Counted from the first letter of the stretch, positions 12,236 through 26,690 are shown. The stretch is 64,000 nt of DNA from Lanius collurio (GCA_020086605.1 JACBWW010000012.1:12482716-12546715); one strand, 5' to 3'. The notes: generated by a model not told the origin, from the letters alone. Numbers and translations are program-made.

Positions 12236-15200
12236 CTGTAAAAATGGTTAATGCATGGTACTGGGAGCTAAGCATGTAGTCAAAGCATTACTGTGAAAAC
12301 AGCAGAGGCAGCACTTGGAATTATACTGCAAAAGAGAAGCTTTCAAAAACATCCCTTGTTTCCTTTTCCCCTACAGTTCTAGGCTGCTGGATAACTTTAA
12401 AATGTATTGATCTCTCTACTACCTTTGAAAGCCTCTGCTTAAGTGCTAGTTTTCTTTCTTCAGACCCTCTCTGTGGTGCCTTGTTATATTCATGCTGTCG
12501 TGGTAAGTCAGAGTCTCCTGATTGAAGGACTTTAACTTAATATTGGCAGACTTGATTGTTTTCCACTCTGAAAGGGATGATTTGTGGATTTTGTGGAAAA
12601 TGTTAATAGTTCACTTAACCTAGAGAAGACATTTTGTATAGTAAATTACAACACATCATCATTCTTTAGATTCATGACACTTCTGTGTAGGCATCAGAAA
12701 TGAGAGTAGCTTGATTTTTTCTGTATGCTGTCCCCACAGCCAACATACTGGGGAGCTGAGGACATGCACAGTGTCTTATAACCCCTGCACACTATAAAGA
12801 CCAGTCATACTTGCAGTTCATCTGAAAAGATTCCAAGTTTAGTGCAAGATTAAAAGAAAATAGAATCACTTTATAAATCCAACAGTCTTAACTCTGCCCT
12901 GCAGTATGTTTTGGGATAACCATTAAATGAAGTTCTTTTGATAATTGTAGTCATAAATTACATGGAGTTTATTTGTAAACACACACTGGTACTGGGAATT
13001 TGGATTACTTTTCTTCCATTGTCATTTTGAAGTATATAAACTTTTGTTCCTGACTAGTAAGTAAGTTTTTATTAACTGATAATCCACATGAGCAAAAAAA
13101 CTCCTGGCTAGGATTAGACAAATTCATGCAAATAAGCCTAAGAGCCTTAGAGAACAGCAGTGTCCCAGAACACTTTTCAGGGCCTGTGGGCATGACTTGC
13201 ATGGACTGAAGTAGCTAAGCCTTTAATTTGAACAGAACCTTAGTGAAAAGGCACTGTAAGAGGCCCTTGCTTTGCTTTGGGGGAAAGCCTCTGGTGTTAG
13301 AAAACAAGGATACCACTAATGTCCTCCTGTGCATATCCAACATTGTGAGCAAGAAGAACAGAAACAGAGCACTTCCAAATCCTACCAAAGAATATTTTGT
13401 TTCTCTTTTAAGTCTCATTTTGGGCAACTGGTTTTAGTTCTGTAGCCTATCATCTAAGAGTGAAACATTCCCAGGCAAATGCTACGTTCTGGATAGCATC
13501 TCTCTTGGTAGATTTTGGATTATCTTGTTAATATTAGGTTGGTATTCAAACATTTCAGTGTCATATGAAGAATAGATAATATTTTCAAATTATTCTATTG
13601 TTGAAGCCAAAATTAGTGACTAAACTTTTCAAATAAGCTTTTAATATCACTAGACATCAGGAGTACTGCAGAAACCATTAGCAATGCACTTTCATGAAAG
13701 AAGAAATTCCTTTGGATATTCTAACTGATGGGAACAGTGTACTTGTTGCAGGGAAGGGAACAAATGAAAGCAGCCCTGGAACAGAATGCACCATGTAGGT
13801 AGTGTTAGATATGAGTGTGCCACTTGGCTTGTGCTGTAGCAGCTGTTACTGAAAACCGTACGGGAATTTCTGAAGACAACTTTTATTCTGAAGTTCCTCA
13901 TCTGACTTAGCAGAGATGAATACGTAGTAATGAGTATGTATATTTTTTATGAAATTTCAAGAAGGAGTTCCAACAGTCTGAAAACAAAATCTTAATGCTT
14001 TTGCATATTGGATATCCCTTAACTTAGATACTTAGGAAAACTCAAATAAATGTTTTATTTTGCAGGACCAGATGGCTAACACCTCACAGACTAGAACACC
14101 AGCTGCCAATTTGTTTGTTGGCATTTGCTTTTAAGTTACTGCATGCACTGGGAGGCAAAGAATAAACTTTTAATTTATGTCAAATTTATTATATATTTCA
14201 CAATTTGAATTTTAGTCAAGTTCACATTGAGTGGAGCAGCAACCCGAGGCAAATCCTTGCACTTTTCTCTTAGGAAATATTTTCCTACATGTACTTATGC
14301 CACCATTTTGATGTGAAAGATGGAAAGTCATGCATAAAACAATCCAGTACTCCTTGAATTCCAAAAATCAGTGCCAGAGGAGTAGCTGATTGTGATTTAC
14401 TTTTGGTGACGGTTTCAGGGTTTTTTTTCTGTTGATATCTATTTCCAGCAACTATTCCAGTTGTGCATGCAGTACATTGTAACTATTCTTATACATTCCT
14501 CAACTGTGTCCAATGACACAAAAGGCCGAGATTCACCATTATTGATATGTAATGCCATAGTCCAAAGATACTATGGCATAGTTATGCCAACATCACATCT
14601 GAAGAAATCTCAATTTTTGAGTTCAAGACAAAATAAATATATTCTTCTTGAACAGAATTTTAAAGTATTATGCAATGGACAGACTGGATGTGGTGTATAC
14701 TAAGCCAATAATTCCAGTTGACTCTAAACCCCTTTTTTACCAGACCTTGCCACTGAAAGTTTAAGGTATTACTGGTATTTGTGCTCATAGTTAGTTTAGA
14801 TATAGGGGAATAATTCATTCTCATTTAAACAATAATTTAAATGCCTTTTGCATGGCTTATGTAAAAATTGACTCGCTGGTAAATCATCCCACTTAAAGTT
14901 ATTTAATTATTTTAAAAAATTTATATTGTCTGATAATAGTAGCTACGGAATGGCTTGCACAAATGCTGTTTATAACATGATTCTAGTAGGCCACTGATCG
15001 TGAAAACAGAATATCCACAAAACGGATTCTGTTAATCAGGAATAAACTCATTTGCTGGACTGCACTGTTGGGTAAACCATGTGAGAAGGAAAAACAGTTG
15101 TTTGACTTGAGTGCCAATTTTAGAAAACAAAAAAAATATTGTTGTACTTAAAAAAGAATCATTTAAAAAAATTATTTCTCTGTGTACATCACAAATTTAA

Positions 15201-17084
15201 ATTCCTTTTAATACATGACAATTAATTCAGGAAAGAAATAAATTAATAATTGGAATATTAACAGCCTCAGTTCTAAATAAAAATAATAAAAGAGATGAAT
15301 GGGATTTATTTCAGGACAAAGAGATCTTAATTTCTTCTTGCCCAAGAATTATTGTGAATCAGTAGCTGAGGCCTTTGTAGGACAAACCAACTTGTAAAGT
15401 AGCTGCATATCAGAAGCTGGTGGTTTTTTATGGTTTTGGTTTGTTTTTTTTAAGTTCAGTCACTGTTCTTAGTTTATTCAGGAATGAAAGCTAAGTCACC
15501 AATATTACATCTTCTTTTTCTCTCTATCTGGGAGATGCACAAAACTCAGTCCTTTCACTTGTGAGCATTAAAATGATCAGTAGAAGTGCTACAATATTAG
15601 ATTCCTGTAAACTAAAATCCATAAACCCAGTGTTGCCTGCTGAAATGGGATCTGGTAAGATGATTCAAGGGAGTTCAATCAACACATTTTAGATTTTAGT
15701 TATCCCATATTATAATATTCAAACCAACACTAAGTATAATTTCTCATTGTAGACTAGACACCATGCCTATTTTTCCGATTTTAGAATGTACTGAATATGT
15801 AATTTTATATTATCCCTCTAGCAGCATTTTCAACAAGATACTAGATCACTTCTAGTTCCATCTCCTGATTTTCCTCCTGTTAGCTGTCTGGTTTAAATCT
15901 CAGTTCTGTCCTAGAAGTTAAACTGGTCCCTCCAAATATGGAAAGGCTTTTATATGGAAGAGCTACTTAATGCCTGTTTATTCTGAAAACCAAAGGATGG
16001 CACTAAATGAAAGTGTGCTTGTATATTTGATTCCAACATTGCACAGAGCAGATGAGAAGTGAGATAAGTTCAAACATACATACTCTGCTATCTGAGGGTA
16101 GTGGGGTGGATCTGTGTGGACTTACACAGTTAGTGTAAATTACAGCTGATCTGACCTGCAGTCACTTTCATGCCTGTCTGTGCTTTGTGGTACTGATAAG
16201 GAGCTGCTCAACTGCTGTAAGCCCTTGACCTTTCACTTGTCTAAAGTGGTAAGTGTGAAATTTGTGACCAGCTATACTTTGGTGCAATTTCAGAGCACAT
16301 CAAGATCATGGCAGGAGATGGATGAATTGAACTGGATAGCGTAAGAGCCAACATCACAGACTGAAATTCTGATATAAGATCCTTGGAGAGACGTTCATCT
16401 TTATATTATGCAGCATCAATATTGTTCAATGTTTGTTATTATAATAAAATTATACCTATAAAGAGGATATCAATTTCAGATGTTTATATTTTACTCTAGG
16501 AGGAGAATTTAACAAAGAGAAATCAAATAAAACCAACTTATCCTTTCTACAATTTCCTCTGTGGTCAGCAAATTAAAATGGGTAGGAACTTATGAATGAG
16601 AGCTTGTTTTTATATATTTACAAAGGTGTAAATGTCTCTGATTTAATGTCTCTATGACTTTACATTATGAAAACAAATTATCATCATCTCAAAGTAAGCC
16701 AATGCTAAGAAAGATTCAAATCTCCAGATCAATTTTTCAGTGGGATCACACTTACTATTTTCCACTCCTTGCTACAGATGGATAGAAGGCCAGAAGTCAA
16801 GAATATTCAAGGATGATACACCAGAGACTTTGCTTCTTTGATCTTGACTTACGGTGGGACTCAGCCATCACCTCTGTGCCTGCCCTGTTCTGCTGCAATG
16901 GGCAGAGGGACAGGCCCTGCCTGACAGAGTCCTTGCTCTCCTGGTCACTGCTGCACTCTGGCTGCTGGAATTTTGTATCACTGAAGATTCAAATCCACAA
17001 TCAAATTAATGAATACTTGGTGAGAAAATTTAATTTCTGATTCAGTGTACCAGTGGCAGTATTTCTTGATAAATTCTAAGGGGG
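12236..17084. other. AT-rich single-copy DNA, no gene seen
   Basis: No exon or dated repeat is recognised. It contains a small inverted repeat at 14552-14579 (ATGCCATAGT against ACTATGGCAT). A short GC-richer stretch at 16855-16975 has no clear identity. Confidence 0.55.
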
Positions 17085-17547
17085 TAAAGAGGCACATGGA
17101 GCTCCAGGAGTGGATCTGAGAGAGGGTGACGAAGTTGATTAAGGGACTGGAGCACATGTCTTAGGAGGACAGGCGTCCTCCTCAAGAAGAGATGGCTGAG
17201 ATGGGACACCATCAATGTCTGTAAGTATCTAAAGGGGGGTGCCATGAGGATGGAGCCAGGCTCTTCTTGGTGGTGCCAAGCAATAGGACAAGAGGCAATG
17301 GCCAAAAACTGATGCACAGGAAGTTCCATCTGAACATGAGGAAGAACTTGTATACTGTGCAGGTGACCAAGCACTGGAACAGATTTCCCTGAGAGGGTGC
17401 AGCATCCCTCACTGGAGATATTCAAGAACTCTCCAGACACAATCCTGTGCCATGTGATCTGGGATGGCCCTGTCCGAGCACGGAGGTTGGACCAGGTGAC
17501 CCCACTATGGTCCCTTCCAATCTGACCCATTCTGTGATTCTGTGAAA
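17085..17547 (+). mobile_element. CR1 LINE 3' end
   Basis: CR1 ORF2 C-terminal remnant plus 3' UTR. Recognisable blocks are the AGGAAGTTCCATCTGAACA segment (about 17318), the CACTGGAACAGATT segment (about 17371), and the GGTTGGACCAGGTGACC block at about 17484. The element ends in the CR1 terminal repeat ATTCTGTGATTCTGTGA at 17529-17545. It is 5'-truncated and carries stops in the sense frame. It is the same kind of copy as the one at 60.84 kb, with long matching stretches. A 172-codon antisense frame inside it is a shadow. Confidence 0.95.
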
Positions 17548-20500
17548 AAATTATACACACAAAAAAAGCATTAGTGAAGATAGCTTCTGTTCACACATTT
17601 TTAATTTGGAAAACAAAATTTGTCAGTGAAGCAATTTATGAACTACCACAAAGAGGTATTTTATGGTGTAATATTAAACTACTCTTCTATACATTAAGCA
17701 TTCAAAATTAATTACTTACATCCTTGCAAAAGATAGTGGAGTTGTTCATTCTAACTGGAGAGTGTACACAAATTCTGCTGTCATTGCTGGAATTGTACTC
17801 AAGCTGTATCCTTGTTTAGCAGTCTTTAGTTTTAGAGATGATAATTAGCACACTACTTATTGCTCCTTAAATCCCACTAATATGGTATCTGAGAGATAAT
17901 TAGAGGAAATCAGAAGACAAATTTTCAAAGCGATGCATAATACGCATACCGAAATTAGTCACATAAACAAAGGTCAAGTATGACTCAAACTTAGCAATAG
18001 ATATTACGTTGACACTGTATTGAGTTAATTTTATAATTGAGTTTTTTTACAGTTCTAAATGTATATGTTTGATTCCAAACGAATACTGGAGTGACCATCA
18101 ATCACAAGAATACATGAAATGTACAGATCAGACTGACCCAAACAAACAGTCAATGACTTAGAATCATGAATGTTCTTGAGTATCTTGGACCTATGCAATT
18201 GCTTGGACTAATTTACCCATTTATTCTCTCTTCTACATTATGTGAAAAGAACACTTGGATGTAAGCTCAGATAGAAGACATTACTGAAAAATTCCTTTCC
18301 ATATCAACTGAGTTTTTTATATATCAGAAAGACTGATGAATTTGAAAAGCTTCGTTTTGACAACCTGGAAAAAAACAAGGTTAAATGAAACTCCAAATAT
18401 GGTTTAGCATGGAAGTTTATGACAATTGTAAAAAATATGCTTTTAAAAGAAAAAATACTGAATATTTAATACTGCAAATACATAGTATGTAGAATTATGC
18501 CTGAGGGCTCTTTGCTATGTTGAGTGGATTTAATTTAATTTTAGAAGGGCTGAAAAAATAGTATACAGTACACACTTTTCCAATCTACCAAGTTTTTGTT
18601 ATTGTTGTAGAAAAGCAGAAAGGAGGTTGCACAACTTATGAGAAAAACCTCTAAAATAATTCAAGTAGGACCACAGTAATATAATATCTACCTTGCAAGC
18701 AGTATAGCAGAGAGAACTGCTACACTGACAGCGAAGACATTTCATTCACACAAATATTTTTACTTATACGTAGAGATAAAATCATTATCATCAAACCTGC
18801 TCTTACTGAGGTATTTGTGAAACAAATATTAAATTAACTTTTCATTTAATATTATAAACAAATTTTAAATACTTTGCTATATTGGAAATGGAAAAAAACA
18901 ACCCCCAAACCAAGCATACAATCAAACCAACCAAAACAAAAACCCAAGACCCCTCAATGAAGAAGTTTTGGTGAAGTCATGTGTTTTGGTTAAAATTTGT
19001 AATTTTTAGTGGTCTAGTACTTAAACTTGCACCAATGTTGTAATGTTATCTCCTTTTGAGTGGAGTATTTAAAAAAAGTCATAGGTTATAGAAGGCTGGA
19101 AACAATTTAGTGAATACTTTCTTTAAGAATAAGCATTAAAAAAAAAGTACCTTATTTATACTCCATAGATTATTCCTTAAACAATGGTATCTTCATAAAT
19201 ATAAAATTTAATGCTTATGCAAACACAGGAGGTAGATGAGGTCATTTGTTTGGAATACTGAAAAAGTGTAGCTCTTCTCAGAGTTGTACTGTTTGCATTC
19301 TGCCATGCATATAGATAGCCAATCTTAGTAGCTGAACTGGATTACCACCAATGCCTGGTTTCACTGAGACTTACTCTATGTAATTTATATGCTGCTAAAT
19401 ACATTCAATAAATATTGGCTGGTCATGCAGTTAACGTGCATTTGCTTTACTTGTGCAATAGAACTGGAAGGATGGGACATACCTGAAATGATATTGTGCA
19501 ATAGAAGATATACAGTAATTTGGAAATACACAAAACTTTGTATGTCCTCATAACAAAATTTGAGGGACTTCATAGAATACAAAGATTTACCAGTGTATTC
19601 AGTCAGTCCTTTGGAATCTCTGTAAATATTTCATACTACATTTTTTTCACCATGAAATTAGATAAAGAAGGATATTGATTACCCTCTCTTTTTATCCTAG
19701 CATTCTTAACAAGGTAATAGCACCATTTCTCTTCAGCATGCTTTGAAAGTCAAATATTTTGACACTTCAGAATTTTTTAATTACCTGTTATTATGAAGGT
19801 ACTAATTAGTTCACTGCTTCATCAAATATAACTAGGTATTTGTACAAGCCTACATAAACATCTAATTCTGTATTCATAAATAAAAGGATTATATATATGT
19901 CAGTGAAGTACTGTATGTAACCTGCTATTGTGCCATGTAACCCTTGGGGCATTTTCCTTTGCGTTCACAGTCAGATTTTGATGTAGAAATGAACTGCATA
20001 TATGATTCAAATGGGCTCCAGGCAGATGCTCAGATTTTTTCTGAAAACATATAAAGGCTTCAGGGAAACATCTTCCTTTGGTGATCATAAAAGCACCACT
20101 TGCATATTTCCATATGGAAGATCCTTAGAACCTTGTTCACAAACATAGAGAGAACTGAGAAGCAAACCTGAGTGGTTCTGGCACCCTAAGGATTTTGGAG
20201 ATAATAACTATGAGGAGAAGGTTCTTGTGTACATAGCAATGTGCTACAAATAATAGAGGATATTTTACTATTCTTAAATGTTTGGCACTGCTCTGCTCTG
20301 GAGCTTTTCTCTGGTCTGTTATAAAGCTAGATATTAATTTTGGACTTGGTAGATATTTCCATAATTGACAATCATCTGTAATTACAAGTTATAAATACTT
20401 TGGACAAAGCATTTATTTAGAAACAAAATAATGCATATATATTCATAAAATAATAGTAATAGTAGTAGTAAGGTAATGGATGGTAGCACTTATTAATTTG

Positions 20501-21439
20501 AAATTTGGTGGCCGTTGGTGGTTTCATAGCTGCTTTACTAGAAAATTGCTGCCCTTCACAAAATTATATTAAGAACTTAATCTTATCATCGTATCATAAC
20601 CACTACTAAATCAAAGCTGGCTATGTTCATCTAAATTTTCATGTAAGATATAGTGATGGTAGGCTAAGGGTGAAAGAAAGTCCTTTTTAAACCAGCATCC
20701 AAAACCATTGGTAAATGGAGCTGCATTCAAATATCTTTTTCCATCTAGATCCAAGGTCAGTATAAATGGAAGTGACACATTTCTTTATTTGTATTGCAGA
20801 AATTCAAACTTTTTTTTTCAATTTTGCAGTGTCTCTCCTACATAATTTTGTTATACACAATTGTCTTTTTTTGTGCATCCCCTGGCTTGTTACTTCCAGC
20901 GTGGTCTGCATTTCAGATTTGGTGATGTTGCTTTGTTTTCCTTGTTTCCTTTTTCTCCCTCCTCACTATTCTCTTCAGAGACAGAGAATCCATCATATAT
21001 TCATGTACTTCAGGTGAGGCAGTTTACTTTTCAGTAAATTAATCCTAGTTTAGAGGCCTAATTCAAGTCTTCATTGGGCTTCCTATCATGTTGTTCCCTA
21101 TAAAGCAAAGTAATTTCCATGCCTGTAAATACATTTTAGTACCTGCACCCACTACATGATGCTCAGGACAACCCTTCCCTTGGAACATTACTACTTTTAA
21201 AAACTGACCTTCTTTGTCAGACCTTTTATGTGTGTTGTTGAATAATGACTTTTCCATGCCTCCTAACTGTATTGCAGCACAAATTCTGCCTTCTGATTTT
21301 TTTCTCTTAACCTTTTCTCTAGGTGCGCTACATATTTCAATCCTGAACATTATTTCCCCTTGTCTACCCATCTGCTTATTTTAGCTGCTTCTTCCTCTCT
21401 GCTGGATTCTGTACAGACTTCCCATCCCCCTGTCCACTC
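17548..21439. other. AT-rich single-copy DNA, no gene seen
   Basis: No recognisable gene or repeat except short AT-rich runs and a small (TAG)n tract around 20455-20470. Confidence 0.55.
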
Positions 21440-21715
21440 CTTTAAACTCTCCCCCATAGCTCTGTCTATCCTCTCAGTTGGTGCATTTGTGACCCTTCTG
21501 TTCAGATGGAACCCGTCCCACCTATATAGGCTCCATCTGTTTGAAAATGTCCCACAAACCTAAAAGGGGACAGAGGAAGTTCTCCTCTACAGAATTGACG
21601 TCACTAGGTGGAATTCTCCTGGGGTTCTGGCCCCTGAGCATCGGTAGCATCTATGAACAATAAAAAGGCTTCTTGCTGAAAGGAATTCCTGGGAACAGTG
21701 TTACTTTACCTACCT
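21440..21715 (+). other. LTR-like or promoter-like stretch of unknown origin
   Basis: CpG-containing sequence within AT-rich flanks. It has a TATA-like CCTATATAGGC (21519-21529), a CRE-like GACGTCA (21598-21604), then AATAAAAAGGCTTC near 21659 resembling a polyadenylation signal. TATA, then AATAAA about 130 bases on, is the order seen in LTRs. I see no terminal TG..CA pair or second copy, so the call is weak. Confidence 0.25.
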
Positions 21716-21732
21716 ATTGCACATATATTTCT

Positions 21733-21815
21733 CAGGACCTGATCCAAAATCTAAGTCACTGGGGATTTTCCACTGATCCAAGTGGATTTTGGATCAAGCC
21801 TTCATTCCAGAAATA
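21733..21815. repeat. Ancient fold-back interspersed repeat
   Basis: Perfect 12-base arms TGATCCAAAATC (21740-21751) and GATTTTGGATCA (21785-21796) flank a spacer that contains an AAGTCACTGGGGATTTTCCA block. The wording (TTTGGATCAGG with an AATGGGACTTTCCATT-like centre) recurs at 35358-35420. Similar words are common in old amniote interspersed repeats; I cannot assign the family. Confidence 0.5.
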
Positions 21816-22479
21816 CATGCATTCAAAGGAAGGGTTTAGAAAATAGCAACTTCTGCCAAGACAAGCGTGTTTAACAACTCCGAAGCAATTCTTTTTTACT
21901 CAAAAAACTGTGACAACTAAGAAAATAAAATATTACAGAGATACTTCTTTTGGAAACTATTCTTAGCAATATTTCTATGTATACTGAGACCTAGTAAAAT
22001 TAAATCTTATAGATATGATGCACCCTTTTGTTGGTGAAGTGATTCTTTCGGTCATTCTCCAAATGTTGCTCAATATCTGCAGTATGTAAAGTATTAAAAT
22101 CACCTTCTCATCTGCTTTGAGGGACAAGAAAAGCTGGAAACAGATAAAAGCAAAAAACTCCCTAAAATGGAACCGGCTTTCAGCACTGATAAAATCTGGG
22201 ATGATTTTTTTCTTTATAGCCTAAGGAGAAAAGTTGTATAAGTCTATTGTGTGAAGCAAATATTTTGCTGTTCAAAATAAATAAGGACTGAAATCTGAAA
22301 ATTTAAACATGCCAATGAACAAAAGTAAAAATGTGGAGGGAAGACTAAAATTAATTCTTGGTAATTATTACTCTACTCAGTTGCTGAAATGCATTTAAAA
22401 ATGGTGAAAAGACAAGGACCAGAACTGCTCTATACTTCATTTTTGAATAAGGTTCCTTGCAATTATGGTCTCTCCCAGC
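21816..22479. other. AT-rich single-copy DNA, no gene seen
   Basis: No recognisable feature. Confidence 0.55.
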
Positions 22480-22800
22480 TTTTTGCAAGGTACAGTAACT
22501 GCAGCTTTGTTTATCTGGCCCCTACACAATATTGTCAGGATGCATTTCCATTTTCCAAGTGACTGCTGCCACTGTGCCACAATCTGTGCTCATTTCTCGA
22601 GCAGCTAAACCCTTTGACACTGTGGTTTTTAATTAAAATTACATTAAACTTAATCAGCCAGAAAGAGGCTGCTGTAGAAGGCAGGTTTGATTGCAACCTG
22701 CAAAGGGCGCTGGGGCTGCCAACTCGCTAAAGATGTGCCGGCAGATGCCAAGCTGCTCGTGTGAGCCCCATGGTCACAAAAATGCTATGAGAGGTCAGTT
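22480..22800. promoter_or_regulatory. Candidate conserved noncoding element that keeps CpGs
   Basis: Repeat-free block with a RUNX-like TGTGGTTT (22621), a TTAATTAAAATTA homeodomain-type run directly after it, and several CpGs retained over about 80 bases near 22706-22765 in otherwise CpG-poor DNA. It is not coding in any frame. The enhancer interpretation is inference. Confidence 0.35.
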
Positions 22801-25800
22801 CTGTCCTCACTTTTTTCTAGCACTGTCATCAAACTATAATGCATGACAACTCTCGATAAAGCTCAAGGAAGAGAAAGAAATCCATTGCTGATACAGACAA
22901 TGTACTCTATTATTTTCTCAAAGAATTGAGGGTCATAGAAAAGAAATATTTGAAAGATGTTGCTATTTGGTGAATCCTGCAAATGATAATCCTGTAGGTC
23001 TACTTGTACTTTTAAGTACCATAATATATGCAAGGGGTTATGAGATGGGGCCTTGTGATATAAATAGCCCCCCATTCCCTCAAGATTTTTCCTGGAGTTT
23101 CTTTATTTTTTTTTTTTATTCTTGTTTGGCTTTGAAGGGAGTAATAAATGAATGAGCAGGCCTAAGAGTGCTAGATGACAATCTGTTTCTTAGTAGAACT
23201 GAGACTGATTTCACGGCAACTGCACAAATTCACAGTTTTTATCTGAAAATAAATTAAAGGTTAATTAAGTAAAGTTTTGAAATATCATTCATAACATTTT
23301 TAGATATTGTTCAACAGAAGCCCAGAGCAACTATAGTTTCTTGTGTTGATCATTGAATGAGAGTTACATACAAGAATACTATTATTTATATTATTTTAAT
23401 ATGTACAAAACTTAAACCAGCTGTGTGTTATCCTCTCCTCCCCTCTGCTTCTCCCCTCTACTATTTCCATTGCTCAGATGTCAACAAATGCACAATGAAC
23501 AGGAAAGTTCCCAGTGACAGGATTAAGGAGTCTCTGAAACCTATTCCTCTACTCTTTAATTCCAGATTTTATACTCATAATCCAGAGGGTCATGGTGGTT
23601 ACAACAACCATGTCTCATGTTTGAAAATGTCCAATCTTCAGAGATTGTAACGCTTTTGAAATTTTATACAGGAAGAGTTAAAAAATGTCCAGGAGCCTTC
23701 TGGCTTCTATTATATGTTTTTAGATGCACTAACAAGGCTTCTGAAAGCTTCTGAACAAGGTTTTAGTGTTTAACTCTATTTTATATTTCCTTATGTAGAC
23801 TATTTCATCCTTCTACCTACAACTAGTCATTCAGGAATCACTTGATTTTTGCTGAGAGAATTTGATTCATTTTATGTGTTCAAGGGAACACATTATTGCA
23901 ATCTCATGATTACACAAACTAACAAGAATGTGACGTTTCACAGTTTTCAACAGTGTATGCCTGGAAACGTGCTTACAGAAACCCGGAAAATCAGGAGCAA
24001 ATTGGGCAAATTAATGAGAGAAACAGGGAACAGCCAGATGAGAGATGTGATGAAATGAGTCTAGTAGGCTCAAAATTAACCAGGGGAGACATCTAAAAAG
24101 AGAAAGAGAATAGGAAGAAAGGTTTCCCAGTAAGTGAAGTGGTAGGATAGCAGTTATTTCCTTATTATATAATCAGACATATTAAATACAGTGAATGGCA
24201 GTTACTGTGTTAAGATCTATTATAAACTATCAGAAAATAAAAACACTGACACTTTCATAAGTTAGGAAAACACTAATTAAGGCAATGAAATTAGACTGTT
24301 TTAGAAGAAACAGGAATGTTTTTTTTTTCAACTGTTCATTCAATGAGAAAAGAAGACAAAAGAACAAAGCACTTGCTAATTACATCTGGAAGAGGAAGCA
24401 AAAAAAAATATCAGAAAAATTGCACTTATCTTGTGACATAAAAGCAGAAAACAGAAATGATGGAAGTAAGAAACAATTACATTCTTTTTTTGGTGTGAGT
24501 ATAGGGATTTGTGAACAAGTTAAAAAATAAACTATGATAGTTCCATCATATTATGTCTCAAGCAACTTGGAAACATTTTCTTCCCCCTTATTCTTGCAAT
24601 GTCCACTGTAATTTCCTCTTCTTTTTTTGCCACATTATGTATACAGTTTTTATTTTTTTGAGTGTTTGTTTTGTACCTTGGAACTATTCCTGTAACTCCA
24701 GCTTTTCTGATCATTTCCCATTACTAAGCTTTAGCCCTGAAATGAAGAGATGAAACGTGAAAGAACTATAACAGCAAACTTCCCTCTTAACTGTTTGGGT
24801 TAAACAGGCATTAGCAGCAAACATAAACCAGTTTTACACCTTACTAAATGGTGTTTATTTCATTGTATCAACTAGACTTGGTAATGCATCAAGTGTGCCC
24901 AATTTAGAGCAAGATGCATGGCAAGAAACACTGCTATTCTGCACGTGGAGCTTGGCCAGTTACTTAAAAGGATTACACAGTGGGATCCTCACGGTTAGCA
25001 GGGACTGGACCCAGTAGTCAAACATTTTCTTCTAATACAATGCAAGGATTTCCTTCTTAACAAGCAAGGATTAAAAAGCAGCCAAAATACTCTTTCACAT
25101 TTTAGGTCATCTTTTAAGCTACTTTCTATGTAATGAAATCTGCAGTAAAGCTGGGGATAATACTCTTTACTGATCACCCACACATTTATTTGGAATAGTA
25201 AAATATATTACTTATTAAACAAAAAGGATAATTTCAGGAAAAGAAGAACTGATGTCTCCTGGTTTTCCTTTGTGTTTTATCAGTAATTAAAGCTTCTTTT
25301 GTGGCAGGTCTTACTCACTAACATCATGTTTGTGGATTCTCTGGGATCTAATCTTAGTTGAATTTACACTGCAGTCTTTGTCTTTTAGATCATGGTCTAC
25401 CACACTGCGCAGACGCCTTGTTTCAGGCAACTTGCTGAATTTATAGGATGTTTACCTACCCCACTTCTTCATGTGCGTTTCTGTTAATGAATTGCAAAGT
25501 ACTGATGGACAAAGAGCATAGTACATGCACATAACTTCAGCAGGACAATGGAATGGCATAAGCCATACTACCCACAGGAGAAACAAGGGAGTCCAGAATG
25601 ATGTGTACTACGTGATGGGATAAAGATGGCATACATGGAAAAGGGCAATTTGATATGGGGAATTTCTACCTCTTGTATAATTGGGGAAACCTTAGAGGTG
25701 TGATTGAATGAAGGCAAGGGTGATGGACACAAAAAATGATGGCTTCTTAAACTAATGTGTAGAGAACCCTGCCAGGAATGGTTCATGTCTAGACCTAGTT

Positions 25801-26149
25801 AACCAGTTATCAGGCAGTAGGAGCAAATTAGAATTGAGCCCCTGGGGGTCAAGTGACTACAATCTAATTAAATTTATTATAATTCAAAAACCAAAACCAA
25901 TTAATACACATATAAAAAGTATGACTTCCGACTGGCCTGCTCTGATGCCTCATGAAGAGTATCTTGGTGGTACATGTACACTGGGGAAGACAGCTCTTGT
26001 GCACGTCTGGAGCTCAGGTTGTGGAAGGCAAACCTAGAATCGGTTCTGTCTAAAGCTTGACAGGAGAATAACTTTATTCCTCCAAGAAAATACCCACCTA
26101 CCAGTTTCACTAGTTACATTTGAAGGGATGATTCCTCCCTAATCAGAAA
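22801..26149. other. AT-rich single-copy DNA, no gene seen
   Basis: No recognisable repeats or exons. The short frames lack motifs. Confidence 0.55.
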
Positions 26150-26690
26150 AAGTACACTTTAAAGACAGGACTAACACACATATTACTAACACTCCAAAGA
26201 CAAGACATACCTTTTTAAGAGGTTAAACTTTAAGGGACATCACACATGCATATTAATATTATGATATTGTTCATTTGCATTGTTAGCATGTCTCCAAGAC
26301 AACCACTCCAAACAGCTGTATGGCAGGGAACCACGTATCTCAGGGACCTGCACTTGTTAAGCAGGCTCTTTTAAGCAAAACAGACAGTGAAACACAAGCA
26401 CAATTATTCTCCTGAGGGGAGATGCCCAGTTTTTATTTGGCACCAGCACAGCATTTTGTAGGGGATGGGCACACATCTATATAATGTGGCAACTGACCTG
26501 CAGCTGGTGAGAACTCAAGTGTGGATTCCCAGCTGCCACACTCCTCAACTGTTACAGGCAGGATAAAACTTCTTATGAGCATGTACAGAAAGTTGTAACA
26601 CACCAGAAAAAATTGCAGGCAGAAAACTGGGCTGTACAGCTCCCCCAAACACTCAAAGTCCAAACTTGTCAACTGTCCACACAGAAAAAA
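26150..26690. other. Single-copy DNA of unknown nature left of the hairpin
   Basis: Includes an octamer-like TTTGCAT (26274-26280) and moderately GC-rich DNA at 26400-26690 with no recognised family. Together with 26760-27000, which has an AATAAAGG at about 26968, it might be an old LTR, but no paired ends were found. Confidence 0.25.

Noticed and set aside
17042..17560. 172-codon minus-strand frame
   Set aside because: It lies antisense across a CR1 3' end and shows no protein family; CR1 antisense frames are common shadows.
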